In this document: piece by piece, positions 60,765 to 64,000 of the stretch
Layout of the letters: the number at the start of each line of letters is the position of its first letter
Position numbering within the stretch: position 1 is the stretch's first letter
Assembly (NCBI GenBank): GCA_028274465.1
Contig: CM051458.1
Span: 86,262,085-86,326,084, forward strand
Direction: 5' to 3'
DNA length: 64,000 nucleotides
Origin: Plantago ovata
Lineage: Eukaryota; Streptophyta; Magnoliopsida; Lamiales; Plantaginaceae
The notes under the pieces: model-generated
The model's database searches: none
What the model saw: the letters and a program-made list of their open reading frames with translations, nothing else
What the model was told of the DNA's origin: nothing
Made by a program: the position numbers and the translations under genes

Positions 60765-61863
60765 AGTTATAAATCCCAATGATAATAATTTCATATAGTA
60801 CTACTAGTAGATGCATTACTATTACTATCGGGAATAAATTGTGTTGTATTCAAATATCTGCAAAGTTTGTTGTATACATATTTTATATTAAGAAGGAAGT
60901 ATATTTTCTTGGTTACCGATTCAAATTCTATGGAAGCATGGCATACTATTGTAGTATAGCTTGTGCCTTGTTGTCCTTCTAACATTCCACAATAGGGCAA
61001 AGTATAATATTTTTGATGTGAATGTAATTTTTTAGAAGCTAGGAACATCATAGAGTGAACATATAGCGTAACAATTAAGTAATGGATATGTAAAAATATC
61101 TATAAAATAAACGGCGATTATCACGGTGGTTATCACTCGGATCCCTTTTGAGTTCTAAATTTACGTCATTAAGTAAAACATAATGTTGCATTAGGTAATA
61201 TAAAATATTTCATGTAAGTGAGAACCTAAAGCTAATAGAGTCTACACCACACCACTTTAATGGAAATCGAATTTACACTCAAATGAAATATGAATGTGAA
61301 GATCTCTTTTGTGTGTACTGTGAAAAATATCAACATCATACACTAACAAAAGCTAACAAATGAAGTTAAGTTTCATCAACCCTAATCAACGCTGGTTAAT
61401 GTAATTCAATCATTAACACATACTCTCATTAACTCGTTCAATTATAATTTTTCACACTTTCATGATCTAAGTGAGAAGTATAATTTAATCGGGTGCAGGT
61501 GTAATTAACCTACTCATCCTGTAACATATTAACATTACCTAAAATTTGATGTTTAGTGTCACATTAGAAATTACTCAATTCAGAAAAGAAAAGTAAAGGT
61601 GTTACTCATACGTCCAAATTAATTCTTTATGTATTTGTTTTTATACGTGCTAATCAATTATTTACGTTTCTATTTTTGAAAATTATCCCACATTCCATCT
61701 ATATTATTTTAAATATGAACTCCAACTTTATACCTTTTTAACTTTATTTAGTTATCACTTTATTTAACCCAATACCGCACATTTAAATACGATATTAATA
61801 TTACAATATCAAACAAAACAACTTATTAAAAACCATACAAATATTAAACAAGTTATATGCATA
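60765..61863. other. AT-rich intergenic DNA
   Basis: No gene or repeat supported. Confidence 0.4.
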
Positions 61864-62119
61864 CTCCCTCCGTCCCATTACAATTTACCCAGTTTGATTT
61901 TTTTCGGTCAACAACTTTCAACTTTGACTCCCGATTACTCTTAAACTATAATGGTAAAATATTTAACAAAATTATATTATAAAATATAGAACCTAAAGTT
62001 TCATAATATTGTTTTGTCAAGTATTTTATCATCATAGATTAAGAGTAATTGAGAGTCAAAGTTAAAACCTGTTGACCGAAAAAAGTCAAAATGGGTAATT
62101 TGTAGTGGGACAGAGGGAG
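61864..62119. mobile_element. Stowaway-like MITE, long imperfect inverted repeats
   Basis: Left ctccctccgtcccattacaa and right ttgtagtgggacagagggag pair along their length, with further pairing inward (ttcggtcaaca / tgttgaccgaa; actttgactcccgattactc / gagtaattgagagtcaaagt). The left flank is TA; the right flank is tc, so one copy of the TA has changed. RNA from it would fold into a near-complete hairpin. Confidence 0.85.
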
Positions 62120-62499
62120 TCTCTCGTAGAGATGGAGTATTCTTTTATCTCAATATTTAGTTTATCTATTAAATATTCAAAATATAAGTAACAAGTAACA
62201 ACACAACAATTTATCCACCACTTATAATTTTTAATATTTTTTAATCAATACCTCACATTTCTTAATTTTCACACCTAAAGCATTTTAGATAATGTAAGGT
62301 GCGAAAGATGGAGCTAGTATGGCTCTGAATTTTTTTCTTTCTTAAATTGAGTTTCATTCACTTCAAATAAATTTGGTTCATATTAGATCATTTTAGTTCA
62401 TATTTACTTAATTGAAAATTGAGAATTTATAATTAAATAATTATAATAATTATAGTTTACATGAATTCAAAATATTTCAATCGAGTGATAGTGGGTTGA

Positions 62500-63459
62500 T
62501 TTTTAAGAAAAAAAAAGAAAAAAAGAGAGAAGAAGAAAGAAGAGTAGAATGTATATAGAATAGTATCTCTCCTCCTCATCCTGTTGTTCCTTTTAATGCC
62601 CTTTTCCCCTGGGTTTATCATTTCTCCTCCTCACCAATTCACCATCACTGAGATACCCTTCTCTATAATAATTACTATAAAAAAGAAAAAATAAGAAGAT
62701 AAAACAGTACTAGTAGTAGTAGAACTTTTGAAAGGATATGAAAAGGTGATTCTTCATCTTCCCTATCCACCCATCCTCCAACACCTGAGTATTCCTTTCT
62801 TTCCTCCTCTTCTTCCTTCCAGCTTCCAGGCCATACTAGATAGCCCACTTTCTTTCACCTTAATTGTCAAAATTTCCAACAGCTCTTTCACATTCCTTTT
62901 CTTCTTCTTCTTCTTCTACTATAATGTAATAATGTCGGCCATTTTATTTTCTTTCCGTCTCTCTTGAAACCCTACTACTACTACTACTATCTTCTTTCTG
63001 TGTGTGTGTGTGTGACTCTGTTAATGTACTTGTATGTTTGTATGTTTAGTTGTTATCAATCTATCTATCCAATTCAAACCCAACCAAATCCAAGTTGCAA
63101 GTTGCAAGTACCAGACGAAACAATAGACCGATGACTTTCCCCTCTGCATATATCAGTCCCAGTAGCAGCAGTATGCCAGTATCTAGCATAGCACCTACCC
63201 ATTCTGTGTAAATGCATTTATTCAACCTTTTCTTTCTTCAACTAGCTACCTCAACACTACTCTAACACCTAAACCTTTCTTCCATTCTCAGCTTTTCCAC
63301 TCAAATCAATCAATTCCACCAGTTTTCAAGTACGGTACTTATTACCACCATCTATCTAGCTAGATTCGATTTCAATCCTGTCCAAGACTAAAAAACAGAG
63401 TTTCTTTCTTTTCTTCCAACTAGTACAAAACTCAAACACTACATGTAATAGAACTTAAA
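62500..63459 (+). promoter_or_regulatory. AHL gene promoter and long leader region
   Basis: Pyrimidine-rich plus-strand sequence with cttcttcttcttcttct near 62898-62914, an (ACT)n run near 62974-62988, and (GT)n at 62999-63013 lies ahead of the AHL start. No TATA box was chosen with confidence. The short plus-strand ORF at 62728-62967 is a candidate upstream ORF but has no recognisable domain. Confidence 0.4.
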
Positions 63460-64000
63460 ATGGCAGGCTATGACCAACAACCACAACAACAAGGAGGAGG
63501 AGGAAACACCAACAACAACGCTTCGTCGTCTCGGTATGTTCATCACCAGCTCATGATAAGCCCAACAGATCTCCATCTCCAGCAAATTACCCAGCACAAA
63601 AATCCAGACTCAAACCACTCTCCAGATTCTAACTCACCACCCGAGACCGGCGCCACCACCAGCTCCGGCGGCACTCCAGGTAACCGCCGTCCGCGGGGCC
63701 GACCTGCAGGGTCAAAGAACAAGCCGAAGCCGCCAATCATAGTTACACGTGACAGTCCGAATGCGTTTCGGTCACACGTGCTGGAGGTGTCTTCTGGAAG
63801 TGACATAGTGGAGAGCGTGTCGGTGTACGCGCGGCGGAGGGGGAGAGGTGTGTGTATTTTGAGTGGGAGTGGGACCGTGGCGAATGTTACTATCAGGCAG
63901 CCGGCGGCTCCGGCTGGGAGTGTGGTGACTCTGCATGGGAGGTTTGAGATTTTGAGCTTGTCTGGGACGGTGTTGCCGCCGCCGGCGCCGCCAGGGGCGG
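63460..64000 (+). CDS. AT-hook motif nuclear-localized (AHL) protein, 3' end outside window
   Basis: 180 residues are visible from the ATG at 63460, which follows aacttaaa. The Gln/Gly/Asn-rich N-terminus is followed by one AT-hook at about 77-92 ([16 protein letters not shown]) and a PPC/DUF296 domain from about 102 ([20 protein letters not shown], then [18 protein letters not shown]), running off the edge. One AT-hook with the RGRP[10 protein letters not shown] extension and an intronless start fit clade A (type I) AHLs, the group with Arabidopsis AHL15-29. These bind AT-rich DNA in the minor groove, form trimers through the PPC domain, and repress growth genes in the nucleus. The member number cannot be assigned without the C-terminus. 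Codons here are markedly G/C-rich compared with surrounding DNA. Confidence 0.93.
   Translation, partial: MAGYDQQPQQQGGGGNTNNNASSSRYVHHQLMISPTDLHLQQITQHKNPDSNHSPDSNSPPETGATTSSGGTPGNRRPRGRPAGSKNKPKPPIIVTRDSPNAFRSHVLEVSSGSDIVESVSVYARRRGRGVCILSGSGTVANVTIRQPAAPAGSVVTLHGRFEILSLSGTVLPPPAPPGA

Noticed and set aside
63543-63806. Minus-strand ORF opposite the AHL gene
   Set aside because: Antisense shadow of a G/C-rich coding exon.

Overview
The window is nuclear DNA of a flowering plant, probably an asterid eudicot. Its genes are split by AT-rich GT-AG introns, their products are plant-specific (a thylakoid PsbP-family protein, SWI3B, plant HMGR with two membrane spans, an AHL DNA-binding protein), and the space between them is AT-rich and full of plant transposable elements. 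A nuclear copy of the plastid atpA 3' end supports this. The species cannot be named from sequence alone.

Layout. 1-2646: a PIF/Harbinger DNA transposon (ORF1 plus a disabled transposase) cut by the left window edge. 2780-3960: a ribosome-inactivating-protein-like relic beside a LINE tail. 4000-9840: a family of large, partly tandem repeats enclosing a papain-like protease fragment. 9837-10770: a chained TRIM (LTR-kin) fossil. 11080-13755 (+): a ten-exon PsbP-domain gene, convergent with SWI3B at 14312-17357 (-). 19000-24124 (-): an RRM protein gene with an apparently spliced 3' UTR. 25350-29040: short repeats, an unrecognised gene fragment and plastid DNA. 29623-32640: MITE-like sequence, a long-TIR element and a 706-bp unit repeated three times. 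33307-33849: a hAT-type element whose inverted sister lies at 44068-44576. 34221-35560: a GC-rich long-inverted-repeat element. 36220-36910: three promoter repeats, then HMGR at 37253-40116 (+). 45473-45875 (+): a small single-span membrane protein gene. 46-63 kb: gene-poor, with several 5'-truncated LINEs and TA-flanked MITEs. 63460 to the window edge (+): the start of an AHL gene.

The host genes do not form a pathway; they are independent housekeeping or regulatory genes (photosystem-associated lumen protein, chromatin remodelling, RNA binding, isoprenoid synthesis, transcription). No wholly new system was found. The most informative structures are the triplicated 706-bp array whose copies lose one TA each, the paired hAT elements with target duplications, repeated segments in the HMGR and SWI3B upstream regions, the multi-intron 3' UTR of the RRM gene, and several retroposon insertions with readable target-site duplications.
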